From Zoopage sp. CT-All (lineage: Eukaryota; Zoopagomycota; Zoopagomycetes; Zoopagales; Zoopagaceae): a DNA stretch of 57,318 nt. The position numbers and the translations under genes are program-made. The stretch's first letter is position 1. The number at the start of each line of letters is the position of its first letter. The stretch spans positions 1 through 57,318 of the forward strand of contig QZWS01000005.1 of NCBI GenBank assembly GCA_004114245.1, given 5' to 3'. Under the pieces are notes generated by a model, which saw nothing but the letters and a program-made list of their open reading frames with translations, made no database searches and was not told the DNA's origin. Shown in pieces: positions 20,049-30,069 of the stretch.

Positions 20049-21932
20049 CGTGGAGTGTATGGTGCTGTATTGGTTATGGGCGTTATTGTAGCTGTGCTGG
20101 CTGCGGCGGAGAGGACGGTGGGGCAGATGGCCTTTGTTTGACGTAGCAGCCAGGGATGTGCGGTGTTGACTGTTCTCAATGACATCTGCTTGAACATTGT
20201 TGGCTGCATTGGCCACTGAGCAACAGCAGTATTCTGCTTTTTACAGTGAATAATTGCACAGTTACTTCCTAATTTCTATCCCTAAATATTCTTGAGATTT
20301 GGCTATCTGCATACTATGCTGACAAACAGCAGGTAAGGATGGAGTTCTTGGGCTAAGCTGATGTATTTTCTGGTTCTAGGAGATTTCCTTTTTATGGGGA
20401 GTATAATGTATGTAGTAAAGATGGAATTGTCCAGGTAGGGGATTTGTATCTTGTGGAATATAGTGTGCATTTGTCAGCTTATCTACAATCAAAGCAGCCT
20501 TGAATACTACTTTTTTACTTCTATAATGCTCTAGAATATTCCAGAATACTACAAAAAGTAGCAACTTATCTTACTTATGCATAACTATGTAGAATAGTAA
20601 ACAAAAAACATGTGTTACCTATTCCATATAAATAACTCTCAAATAGATAAATATGCTGTAATTAAATTATATAAGAGTGATTGTTAGCACTAAATCATGC
20701 ATGAAACCCTATGGGAAAATACTTAGTCACTGGATAGCTTACTGATTGTTTAAATGGTGATGGCAATTAATATGCAATGTGGGGCTTGACTATTATAAGA
20801 GCCTTATATTTAGTAAGCCTTTTCCTCAACTATATGAGGGGATGGTAATGAGAAGAGTGGCAGAGAAGGTGGAGGGGGGACCAAGAATCTGCAGAACTCA
20901 ATGTATTCTTATGAACAGAAAAGAGACTGCTCTTCAGCCATCTATCTGCTCTACACTATAAAGGCCAAGTAATTACAGTCACTCTCTCTTGCCCTTTCTC
21001 CTTGCCCAACAACCAGTACACTACTGCTTGGGTCTGCATTATGACAAAAGTACATAACCTTGCTACTTAAAGTCCAGAATAATAAAGAATCCACAGGCAT
21101 CTGGTGCGTGTGTGAAAGAAACCTGAGTCACAATTGGTAGTCCATGGTGGCACCTCGCTCAGTATGAAGATTTGAGATGCATCAAAATTGGTAGCCGCCA
21201 TGTCGCGTTCTAAGTACAAAGAAGAAAAATCCCGTGTATACATTCCGTAGAATATATTGCAGGTCACCACACACACTTTTTTATTTTTACTTTTGGGGGC
21301 GAGACACCAGAAGTACCAATTCCTGGATCTCCTGGTGTAAAGGCTGTAGTGAAGCCTGAAGGACCGTGCTGGATGAGGCCGGCTTGGGGGTGGATGGACA
21401 GTATGATGCTCGTATGATTTGAGGAGACGGAGGTGGCCACCCGACGCCCACGTGTTCGTCCACGCGGCAGCCACGCGGCCGCAAATGCCATCGCCGCGCC
21501 ATGCCCACCACTGTCATCATCCCCATGACAATAGCAGACGCCATGCCATAGACAGGGCATGGGATCACCTCTTCACCAGCCACTTCATCCATCACCTGGT
21601 GAGGCCCCTGGTCCTTGTCCTTGCTTCCTTGCCGCCAGCCATTGCCGAGATGTTGAAGCACCCCGACTCCTGGAAGGGCTCGCTAACCGCTGTGTAATGG
21701 CGCGGCCCTTGTGGTGTGGCACCAGTCACCAAAGCGCATTGCTCCAGTTGATGGACTAGAGGAAAGAGAGCCGAGGGAGAAGGTTAAGAGGTCTGCGGAT
21801 GATGGGGGATGGCGGCGAACGAAAAAGAGGAGATGCGCGTTCTAAGTACAATTGAATTAGTGGACAGCTTCCGGGCACAACGCCACACGCTGTCAGCAAC
21901 GCCTCTCAACATCTCCACCTCGTGCATTTGCC
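20049..21932. other. AT-rich intergenic region with a GC-rich island
   Basis: From about 20220 to 21060 the sequence is AT-rich with only short frames, and I see no gene. Between about 21290 and 21700 base composition switches to GC-rich, and several overlapping frames of 90-135 codons appear on both strands. None has an ATG start combined with a recognisable domain, so this may be a decayed gene or captured fragment. The last 150 bp are the promoter side of the secreted A gene. Confidence 0.4.
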
Positions 21933-22508
21933 ATGCCTCGCATCACGATCTCCCTTGCCACTCTCATCCTTATCCTCGGGTGCACTGCCACTATATCTCC
22001 CGCAGCAGCCGGCAGTCGCCTTAATGCCGTGTCATGGACCGCCAGCACCCTGCGCTCTCTGCTCGCCCATGCCACCAATCCGCTGTCCACCAATCCGCTG
22101 TCCGAAGATGATCCTCCCCACCGCTGTCTGCGCACCCCAGACGGCACCACTATATCATGCGTTTTGCCCGCCGCCATTGAGCCCACTATGCCCCGCAATG
22201 CTGCATTTGTGTCCAGTATCGCTGATGCACTCCGCGCTCACTCCAAGTTGCCTCCTGGGTGTGCGTGGGAATTTTCTACCGTGTTCTGGGGCGATCGATC
22301 CGTGCCCAGGCTGGTAGATGCGTTGCATCACAAGTCTGGAGGAAACCCGAGCAAGAAGGCAGTAGGATATTGGTCGCTGGATATCGTGTTGCCCGTCCAA
22401 CCCGATGCGCTGCAGCGAGTAAATGTGGTTGTTCTACCGGGTGTCATGTGGGATGGCAAGGATGCAGTGGTGGCAGGGGTCGGGGATGGTAAGAGCAGAC
22501 GGTATTAG
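21933..22508 (+). CDS. Secreted protein, local family A
   Basis: The 191-aa protein starts with ATG at 21933 and a signal peptide (MPRITISLATLILILGCTAT, cleavage near PAAAG). The mature region contains a short internal duplication (NPLSTNPLS), one pair of cysteines around RCLRTPDGTTISC, and the blocks FVSSIADALRAHSKLPPG and PDALQRVNVVVLPGVMWDGK. The family is not recognised. It is convergent with family B copy 2, with stops 67 bp apart. A decayed second copy of this gene lies at 26089-26338, again convergent with a B gene. Confidence 0.65.
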   Translation: MPRITISLATLILILGCTATISPAAAGSRLNAVSWTASTLRSLLAHATNPLSTNPLSEDDPPHRCLRTPDGTTISCVLPAAIEPTMPRNAAFVSSIADALRAHSKLPPGCAWEFSTVFWGDRSVPRLVDALHHKSGGNPSKKAVGYWSLDIVLPVQPDALQRVNVVVLPGVMWDGKDAVVAGVGDGKSRRY

Positions 22509-22575
22509 TCTGTTGAAGAGTCATAGCAGGATGCTCTTGGAAGACGTAAAATCTATTTGCGCCACAGTTCAGCTC

Positions 22576-23025
22576 TTACTGCGTATCATACTCAAAATAT
22601 CGTTTAGAGGGTGCTCCACGCTCAAGCAATGTTTTGCCGATGGCCAGCTGGCGCAGATCAGCCTCATTCACCTCTGGGTATTGTATTCGGAACTTTTCTA
22701 TGTTTATACGTACCAAATTTTCAAAATCAACATCTCTAACGCTGCCAGTTATTGATACTTTCACCTGAAAGCTGATATTTGAGCCAACTACTGGCGATGT
22801 GTTCCCTATAAATAACGCGCCAAGGGCAAACATGGTACGATGCTCTGGTTTCATCCAAGGAAGCGTAATTTTGCATTTCCTTTCGATGGGTTTCATCAGA
22901 TCTTGAATAATGTGGGTATTTTTAATCATGTGATGTGAAGCGGTAGAGGCAGAGGTAGAGGTAAGCATGGTCGCAGCCATGGCGACAATGGCGACAGCGG
23001 AGAGAAGGAGAGTGCCGATCTTCAT
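22576..23025 (-). CDS. Secreted protein, local family B, copy 2
   Basis: The 149-aa protein starts at the ATG at 23023-23025. The signal peptide MKIGTLLLSAVAIVAMAATM is nearly the same as in copies 1 and 3, but the mature sequence is strongly diverged. Shared blocks are MFALGALFIG, VKVSITGSV, YPEVNEADLRQLAIGKTLLE and RGAPSKRYFEY. The 5' leader matches that of the other copies. It sits tail-to-tail with the intact A gene. Secretion is inferred from the signal peptide; function is unknown. Confidence 0.7.
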   Translation of the reverse strand: MKIGTLLLSAVAIVAMAATMLTSTSASTASHHMIKNTHIIQDLMKPIERKCKITLPWMKPEHRTMFALGALFIGNTSPVVGSNISFQVKVSITGSVRDVDFENLVRINIEKFRIQYPEVNEADLRQLAIGKTLLERGAPSKRYFEYDTQ

Positions 23026-23153
23026 CAAGGAGTGTATGGTGCTGTATTCGTTTTGGGCGTTATTGTAGCTGCGCTGGTTGCGAAAGGCTGCAGTGGGGAG
23101 GGAAGACAGCAGTTGCTGCAAAACATATGCAAATTTCCGTGAATGTAATTTTC

Positions 23154-23192
23154 CAGGGGTGCTTATTTAGGCGCCAAAAATAAGCACCCCTG
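23154..23192. repeat. Perfect hairpin with hAT-like CAGGGGTG termini
   Basis: CCAGGGGTGCTTATTT (23153-23168) and its exact reverse complement AAATAAGCACCCCTGG (23178-23193) flank a 9-nt loop. The CAGGGG..CCCCTG ends and the GGTGCTTATTT core match the 56-bp mini-element at 966-1021. No 8-bp target duplication is visible here. It marks the distal edge of the duplicated A/B block. Confidence 0.6.
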
Positions 23193-23379
23193 GTGATTAC
23201 GCAGTCACTCCCAATCTAATATTTGGCTGCTTCGACTGTCTCAAATATCTACTACCTCCTACCTGTAAGGTGCCTGGGGAGGTGTGGCTGGGCAGACATG
23301 ATCTAACCAGCTGCTTCCTCCCGGCTCTCTGAACATCTTACAAGAACAAAATATATTCAATATACAGCTCAATGACATC

Positions 23380-26032
23380 TCAGACATACGCCTCCCGCTC
23401 CTGTCTCTTGGTCTTCATCTCCGTATCTCGCTTCCTAAAGAGCAAGTGTCGCTCAGACTTCTTCACCGCCTTCTTGCGGTCTTGCTCCTCGTACGCCATA
23501 TCGGCTCCTCCACTCAGCCCCTTGAGTGAGCCCTTGGTGCGCTTCACCGTCTTGTTGATCACCACTTTCTTGCCAGTGCCGTCTACCATAAAGTCCTCCG
23601 CTAATGATTCGTCCCGCGCACAGGCAAGCAGCGTGGCCTGCAGCAGCTCAAGGCGCGCTCGCGGTTCCCGATACACCAGCCCCTCCATCTCGCTCATCCC
23701 TTCCAGTCGCGTAATCACCTTGAATGCATAGCCTTGGTCGATCAGAAACCGCTGTCGGCGGGTCGAATACGCCATCTCCTGCGTGTCTTTCGATACGAGA
23801 CTGTAGAAAAAGGCATTGAAGCCTTCGTCGTTTCGCCGCTTTGCGCGCAGAATGCGTCCCAGTCGCTGGGCTTCCTGCCGTCGCGAGCCATAGTGCGAGG
23901 AGATCTGGATCAAGCACGTCGCCTCGGGGAGGTCAATCGATGTGTCGCCGACCTTGGAAAGGAAGATGGTGTTGAGCTGCGGGTTGTGCTGAAACTGGTG
24001 CAGCACCCGCATGCGCTCGTCTTGGCCCGTCGCACCATAGATAAACGGCCGGCCCATCAGCAATGCGTAGCGTTCTAGCGCATAAACATTGTCCGAAAAC
24101 ACAATGATTTTATCTCCGCGTTTCTCGTGGTAGTTGATCAGGAACTGACAGCTCTGAATCTTGACAGGGTTCATCGTGTAGAGCAGCGATCGCTTCTTGC
24201 CTTTCATTCGGAGATACTCGCGGTAAAACTCTGGCGACATGGTGCACCAGACTTCGGCGCATTGCACATTCGCAATGTACCCGCGGCGAGACAAATCCAT
24301 CCAATTGGCCTCGTACAGCTTGGGTCCGATCAGGAAATTCAAATCGGCAATCTTGTTGTCCTCGCGAACAAGGGTCGCGGTGAGTCCAAGCTTGGCATGG
24401 GTGGCCACGGTGGTGACGACCTTGCGGAACATGTCCGCAGGGACGACGTGGACTTCGTCAAGGAGCAGGAAGCCCCACTCGCGCTCTTGCATGAACCGCA
24501 TCATTTGCTGCGCGCCATACGATCTCTTGCCGGTGTAGGCCAGCATGGTGTATGTGCTGATGACAACGCCTGCTTTGCCCTTGAACTGGAAAAGGCATCA
24601 GTGTGGGCATAGAGGCTCTAGCGCAACTCACCCGCTCCTGGTGCTGCGAGGTAAAGACAGCAATGTCCTCCTCCTTGATGGTGCTCCACATCAGGAATTG
24701 CTGCTTCCATTGCATGACCGAGACGGAGCTGGTGCACAAGACAAGCACGCTCTTCCTGATCGTGCAGGCAGCGGTGATGCCAACCAGCGTCTTGCCGGCA
24801 CCACACGGCAACACGATGACACCACTGCGCGCCCGTCCATTTCCAAACATCTTGCTTAGGCTGCGCTCCTGGTACGGCCGAATGACGGTTACGGGGCGCA
24901 GATCAATCTCCAGGTCAGGGTTATCCAGGTCCTGTCGGAAGTCGTACTCCTCGAGCACTGGGAGATCAATGACCGCGCAACGGCGCTTGACGCGTTCGAC
25001 GTGATCACGACTGATTTCGAACGAGTGGACGTGTTCGCTCTCACCGCCGTCATCGTCCATGGCATCTCGGTTCAGGATATCATCAATGACGTTGCCTTCG
25101 GCGGAAGCGGGCTCCAGGGTGTCTTGCATTTTCGAGGTGCCTGGAATAGTGATGGGGGTGACAAGCGGCGCAGACGTTGTGACACCAGCGGGCAGTCCAG
25201 TTGCTGCAGATAGGGACTCGGTCTCGACGGATGGGATGCGAGCGTCTCGAATGATCTCATCTTGGAGCAGCCGTCGCACGACATCTGCCCATGTACTCTC
25301 CAGGTAGTACCTATTTCCTTTCAAAACCAGCTTGACCTTTCCATACGCCTGTGTACACCGCTGGATAAATTCAACCACCGTTGCTGGGAGATAGGACTTT
25401 GACAGGCGTTCAAGCACCGAGACAATCGAGTCTGGATCCAGCCCGACCGAGATAGCCGCATAGAGCGAGTACGGAGACAGCTTGTACTCGTGTATAAAGG
25501 ATGGCCGTGACACCGGCTCGGCAATGGCGGTGAGGAAATCCTGGGCCTGCTCGGCAAGGGGCGAGAAGGCCTCGAGGAGGATGGAGCCAGAGTCGGGCAG
25601 CACCCACAATGGGCGCTGCGCGTGGTCTGGCTTAAGCGGCAAGTGGCGATAGTTTTCCTTTCCATAGAACAGTGCATCGGCGAGATCCGGAGCAGCAGTG
25701 GATGCAGAGTGCGTGAGACGAAGGTGGGACACGCGTGGGATCAAGTCATCCGTCGCGGGATCCGCGTGGTCTAGAGAACAGCATCAAGGATGTGGATTGC
25801 TGCCGTATGTGCTTTGCCGTATTCCTCGTCGTCCTGGTCGCTGTCAAAATCGACATTATCACCGAGATCGGCGTCGAGATCGGCCTCGGAGGCAGCGGCA
25901 GCGGAGGCAACAGGCGTGGTTGAGCGCGAGCGCTTTGGCTCGACTGCATCGGTAGTTGTGGCTAGACATGCAGGGTCATTACAGTATAGTGGGGGGTTCA
26001 GGGGTACAAAGCGGGCGGCGCTTGGGCGGCAT
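23380..26032 (-). CDS. TFIIH DNA helicase/translocase subunit XPB (ERCC3/Rad25)
   Basis: XPB is the 3'-5' translocase of TFIIH used in promoter opening and nucleotide excision repair. Exons 26008-26032, 25818-25961, 24632-25770 and 23380-24585 give 837 aa, with introns of 46, 47 and 46 nt. The second intron (25771-25817) must use a GC donor (GCAAAG..CTCTAG) to keep frame. The N-terminus reads MPPKRRPL, then an acidic stretch and the XPB N-terminal domain ([20 protein letters not shown]). Helicase motifs: CGAGKT near residue 380, DEVH near 480 ([14 protein letters not shown]), [22 protein letters not shown] and [11 protein letters not shown]. The C-terminal region is basic. The gene lies between two copies of the duplicated secreted-protein cassette, and its start codon is about 57 bp from the decayed A copy. 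Confidence 0.95.
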
Positions 26033-26088
26033 CTCGGATGTGGTGGATAATCAGGTCGGTGACTCTGGCCAGTCTCGACATGTTTCGA

Positions 26089-26338
26089 ATGCTCTGTTTG
26101 TGTCCAGTGGTATCGCAGACGCACTCCGCGCTCACTCCAAGTTGCCTCCTGGTGTGCATGTGAATTTTCCACCGTGTTCCGGGGCGATCGATCTGTGCGC
26201 AAACCGGTGGATGCCGTGCTGCCTGTTCAATACAACATGCTGCAGCGAGCAAGTGCAGCTATTCTACCGAGTGTCATGTGGGATGGCAAGGGTGCAGTGA
26301 TGGCAGGGGTCAGTGATGGTAAGAGCAGACGATATTAG
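26089..26338 (+). pseudogene. Truncated, frameshifted copy of secreted family A
   Basis: This stretch is homologous to the 3' half of the intact A gene at 21933-22508. It begins at the segment encoding NALFVSSGIADALRAHSKLPPG and ends at the matching SDGKSRRY and TAG. The signal peptide and N-terminal half are absent. One G is missing just after the PPG codons, which shifts the frame. About 65 bp are deleted further on, where the intact copy encodes HHKSGG to DIVLP. It therefore cannot make the A protein. It stays convergent with family B copy 3, as in the parental arrangement. Confidence 0.75.
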
Positions 26339-26389
26339 TTCTAAAGAGTCATGACAGGATGCTCTTGAAAGACGTAGAATCTATTCGCG

Positions 26390-26821
26390 TCACAGTCTAG
26401 CTTTCAATGGCAGTCTATACTCATAATTTGGATCTAAGGGTGCTCCATGCTCAAGCAATGCTTTGCCGATGGCCAGCTGTTGCAGAACAGGCTTAATCGC
26501 CTTTGGGTATATCTCTCTAAAAGCTACTATGAACCGATATACCAGCGAATTAAAAGCCTCGGTTTCAATCTGGCCAGTGATTGATACCCTTGTCCGGAGG
26601 TTGAGGGTTTCGCCAATTACCGACGATATCTTCTCGTCTAACAATGCGCCGACTTTAATATAGTCAAGATGCTCTGGTTTCAACCAAGAATGCGTATTGT
26701 GGATTGGGAGTGTGAGTTGTTTCAACATGGTTCGCACATGGCTGTCGCCCGTTGCAGAGATCGAGGTAAACATGGTCGCAGCGATGGCGACGGTGGAGAG
26801 GAGGAGAGTGCCGATCTTCAT
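26390..26821 (-). CDS. Secreted protein, local family B, copy 3
   Basis: The 143-aa protein starts at the ATG at 26819-26821 with signal peptide MKIGTLLLSTVAIAATMFTS. The mature domain shares VKVGALLDEK, RVSITGQIE, YPKAIKPVLQQLAIGKALLE and HGAPLDPNYEY with the other B copies, but most positions between these blocks differ. The upstream region to about 27014 is homologous to the region upstream of copy 2, including a shared ATTTCCGTGAAT stretch. It ends at the boundary of a different mobile element. Confidence 0.7.
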   Translation of the reverse strand: MKIGTLLLSTVAIAATMFTSISATGDSHVRTMLKQLTLPIHNTHSWLKPEHLDYIKVGALLDEKISSVIGETLNLRTRVSITGQIETEAFNSLVYRFIVAFREIYPKAIKPVLQQLAIGKALLEHGAPLDPNYEYRLPLKARL

Positions 26822-27019
26822 TGTGGAATGTATGATGCTGTATTTGTTATAGGCGTTATTGTTACTGCGCTGGCTGTGAGCAGAGGCTGCGGCGGAGGGA
26901 GGAGAGGAAAACGGAGCAGATGGTCTTCAGGTCTAAATTAAGAATTTATACTAACCAATTACGTGAATGGCGCAAAACAATATGCGAAATTTCCGTGAAT
27001 ACAAATTTCCGCCATCAAT

Positions 27020-27435
27020 AGGGTGTTTGCGCAAAGTCATTCCAGTTCCATAACATTCCATTAGCTGGGTCATCAGAATGACTGCCCAGCAGCACGCCAG
27101 GGTGAACTTGCCTAGTCGGCTGGATTTACATTGTAGCTCAGTGGATGCAGTCAGATGGAGGGACACATATGACAGCCCAAGTCAGCAAGAGACAGACACA
27201 CTGCTGTGAATAGCTTTGCTTGCAGGAAGTCATCATGGCAATGGTGTTTGTGTGCAAATTCTTTTGAGTCCTCCCTTGATATAGTGACACCTAATTGTTC
27301 AGCAGGTTAATGCCACTATATCAAGGGTGTCACTATGTCAAGAGAGAAATATAAATGTTGAAATCTAATTGTCCAGTGGTTTGATGTCACTATATCAAGG
27401 GAGAACTCTGTATTCCGGTTCCGTTCCGATAATAC
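27020..27435. mobile_element. Truncated copy (X2) of TIR element X, with a nested MITE
   Basis: The left end AGGGTGTTTGCGCAAAGTC (from 27020) matches both ends of the element at 55505-57065. The far part (TTCTTTTGAG.. and GGTTCCGTTCCGATAA near 27250 and 27412) matches sequence just inside the right end of that element. The right terminal repeat is missing, so this copy is truncated. A 133-bp MITE interrupts it between CTTTTGAGTC and AACTCTG. The copy ends about 65 bp before the start codon of the next gene. Confidence 0.55.
27271..27403. mobile_element. 133-bp MITE with 19-bp perfect terminal inverted repeats
   Basis: The ends are CTCCCTTGATATAGTGACA (27271-27289) and its exact reverse complement (27385-27403). 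Inside, the TATATCAAGGG motif recurs at 27316-27327, followed by a degenerate copy (GTGTCACTATGTCAAGAGAG). A 38-bp direct repeat beginning CTAATTGTYCAG occurs at about 27291 and 27366. The termini look like Tc1/mariner/pogo-class ends. No coding sequence and no clear TA duplication are visible. Confidence 0.7.
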
Positions 27436-27499
27436 ACCGGTGGCTTTCTCCGATCTCGAGCAACTCCAACCCAGCCCATCCCATCCCATCACGGCGACC

Positions 27500-29225
27500 A
27501 TGCTGTCAGCGTTCTCCGCCGCAACCTCTACCGCGCCAGCAAAGGACCTCGAGCACGCGAAAGCTCCTGCTAAATATCCGGCGAATTCATCCGCCAGCGT
27601 TGGACTGCTTGCTGCGCCGAGCAGCAGCGTTCTTCGCCGTGCATTCTCCGCTTCCGCTGGGTCGCTGTTTTCCCTGCCCACCCGCCTTTTCCTGCCATCC
27701 TCCCCTGCCACCGATGCCACCGAGCCGGAAGAGAGACGACCGGCGATTGCACTGAGCCCGCCACTGACTCCGAAGCCCCGCGCCACCTCCATCTCTCAGT
27801 CAATGGACGATGTCCAAATGTCCGAAAGTGAGGCATTCACGTCCACCTTGAATTGCGGGAACCCTTATGTGGCGGACAAAGGCCAACGGCAGCGCATGTT
27901 TGTGCGCTGGTGCCCGGATGATTCCAAGGCGTGCGTAACTGCTCTCTCTGCTTTTTTGCATCGAGCAGTTGAAGATCACAAGGATGGCGATGACAAGGCG
28001 GCCTCGTCGCTCATCTCGATTGCCACCGTGTCATCGCTAGTAAGAGTTGGTACTCTGGCTTGCATCGCTATTGCTAATGTAGGACGTGCTGGTGTTGGTG
28101 TACGAGAAGCAAAAGTCTATTCAGCGGCGCACGAAATCGAACCCTGCTGTAACAATCAATCAAGACTCTGCTGCTGTATCGTCTACTTCTGATATTGCGA
28201 GTATCGAATCCGCCATCATGGGCTTTGTGAATCATGCGAGTCGGAACCGCAATGCCTCCATAGATGCCACTCATTTCCTTGCTCGAGCCCTTCAGGTTCT
28301 CATCTTGATGTATGCCAACAGCTCCCAATCTAGCTAACGCCCTACTAGTCGATTTGCAAATGTGCAGGCAAGGTTCGGATGCGACCTCTCGTCCATTTAC
28401 CGCGCCTCCTTACCTGCCGACACGCCGCTTAAGCTCGAGCTCGAGTCGCTCTCGCGTCTCGTCACCGATCTCACAGTCGTCGCCGCGATTCATCCCACCA
28501 TTGTATTCTTTTTCTCGCTCGTGCTCACCCGCGGCGCCATTCTCGCACGAAACCTATGCCATGACCCTGGCGCTGCAGATTACTACGACTCATGCGCAGC
28601 ACGCCTGCACTCCCACCTTGACGCCCGTGCTGGCCTCGGAATCAACATCAATGACATGGATCCGCGGACCTCCCTTGAATGGGACCTGATCATCTCCTCC
28701 ACGCTGATGAGCACCACCCATGTTGCTGGAAGCGGTGCCATGCACGTGGATATGCTGATAGCGTCCAAGCTCAGCATGGATGCGTCCTCTGCCCTGGTCA
28801 ACACGGCACCCGACCACTCGCCCGCAGAGTTTGCCCTTAAACACGCCCTGCTGGCCCGTGCACAGCTCCTGCTTCCTAACCTGCAGCATGCCATCACCAC
28901 TGCGCCTCCTCGCAAAGACGACGACTGGCACGTGAGTGGATCCGATAAGGATGATTCGCCACGACACCATGCAGACGGCGAAGAAACTGAAGACGCGTTT
29001 GACGAGTTTGCGTCCATTGGCTCAGGAATGCTGATGCTGCGTGGGAAGGTCGAGGTTGCCAAGTGCCGCAACATAGCCATACGCCACATCAACGTCGTGG
29101 CAGGCATCTTGCCGTACTTGCTGGCAGGAGAGGCTGCGTCATTGGTAGAGCTGGACGTGGTGCGAGTGCGCGCCGTGGCTGCTTTCCTCAACGCGGCCGT
29201 TTCCACACATGATGGTAATGTGTGA
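27500..29225 (+). CDS. Hypothetical alpha-helical protein
   Basis: Exons 27500-28039, 28083-28309 and 28349-29225 join in phase through introns of 43 nt (GTAAGA..GTAG) and 39 nt (GTATGC..CTAG, branch GCTAAC), giving 547 aa. The N-terminal 110 residues are Ser/Ala-rich and probably disordered, with a proline-rich patch. From about residue 130 the protein is helical and folded (MFVRWCPDDSKACVTALSAFLH, LVTDLTVVAAIHPTIVFFFS, AGILPYLLAGEAASLVELDV). An acidic linker lies near residues 450-475. I do not recognise the family. The promoter region consists largely of mobile-element sequence. Confidence 0.6.
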
Positions 29226-29422
29226 GAGTGGCGGTGGCCCCGTTTCCTTCCGTATCAAATGAATGCATACTAGATTAGTTTCTTGAAGCATCGGGAATGC
29301 TAGCTGAAAACAGGTGTATTGATGATCATCGGGAGTTGGACAGAGCAAAGCCACATTACACACGTCTCTAATCAGCACGAATCAGCAACCCGTCTGAAAG
29401 GGAGGAGGAAGCGATCAGACAG

Positions 29423-30027
29423 TTCAAATCCACACGATAGCAACATCGGAAAATGTAGGTAAGGAAATTATGATATACGGTCATCATCTCATAGGCGAGC
29501 GTGCGAATGGCAAAACTACCTTGTGCAGAACAATGGAACGAAGCGACGCGGTACAGCTGCAGCCGATCCACCAACCCCTCGAGAAGCACACAACACACCA
29601 GGTAAGAAGAACCAGAGCCTAGAGAATGAACACGGTCAGGGTCCTGCGTCGGTGAAAACGGGATCGCAAAAAGTCGAGGGCAGGTCAGAAAATTCAAATC
29701 CACACGATAGCAACATCGGAAAATGTAGGTAAGGAAATTATGATATACGGTCATCATCTCATAGGCGAGCGTGCGAATGGCAAAACTACCTTGTGCAGAA
29801 CAATGGAACGAAGCGACGCGGTACAGCTGCAGCCGATCCACCAACCCCTCGAGAAGCACACAACACACCAGGTAAGAAGAACCAGAGCCTAGAGAATGAA
29901 CACGGTCAGGGTCCTGCGTCGGTGAAAACGGGATCGCAAAAAGTCGAGGGCAGGTCAGAAAATTCAAATCCACACGATAGCAACATCGGAAAATGTAGGT
30001 AAGGAAATTATGATATACGGTCATCAT
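29423..30027. repeat. 270-bp direct tandem repeat, two full copies plus a partial
   Basis: Copies run 29423-29692, 29693-29962 and 29963-30027 (partial). By eye the two full copies are identical. Because 270 is divisible by three, reading frames stay open across copies; this explains the long minus-strand frame at 29368-30027 and the two identical plus-strand frames. I do not take these as genes. The array ends about 40 bp downstream of the RPS18 stop codon. On the minus strand each unit holds ATGATGA followed about 70 nt later by CTGA, like a box C/D snoRNA, but no terminal stem is clear. Confidence 0.85.
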
Positions 30028-30069
30028 TCAAGCACGGCACACGACGCGAGAGCAGGAACATACCCTGGT

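Noticed and set aside
21264-21697. Overlapping frames of 90-135 codons on both strands in a GC-rich island
   Set aside because: The longest minus-strand frame lacks an ATG start and no domain is recognisable; at most a decayed fragment.
29368-30027. 219-codon minus-strand frame with two 90-residue repeats
   Set aside because: The frame stays open only because the 270-bp tandem unit is divisible by three; the peptide has no protein-like pattern beyond the repeat and ends in unrelated sequence.
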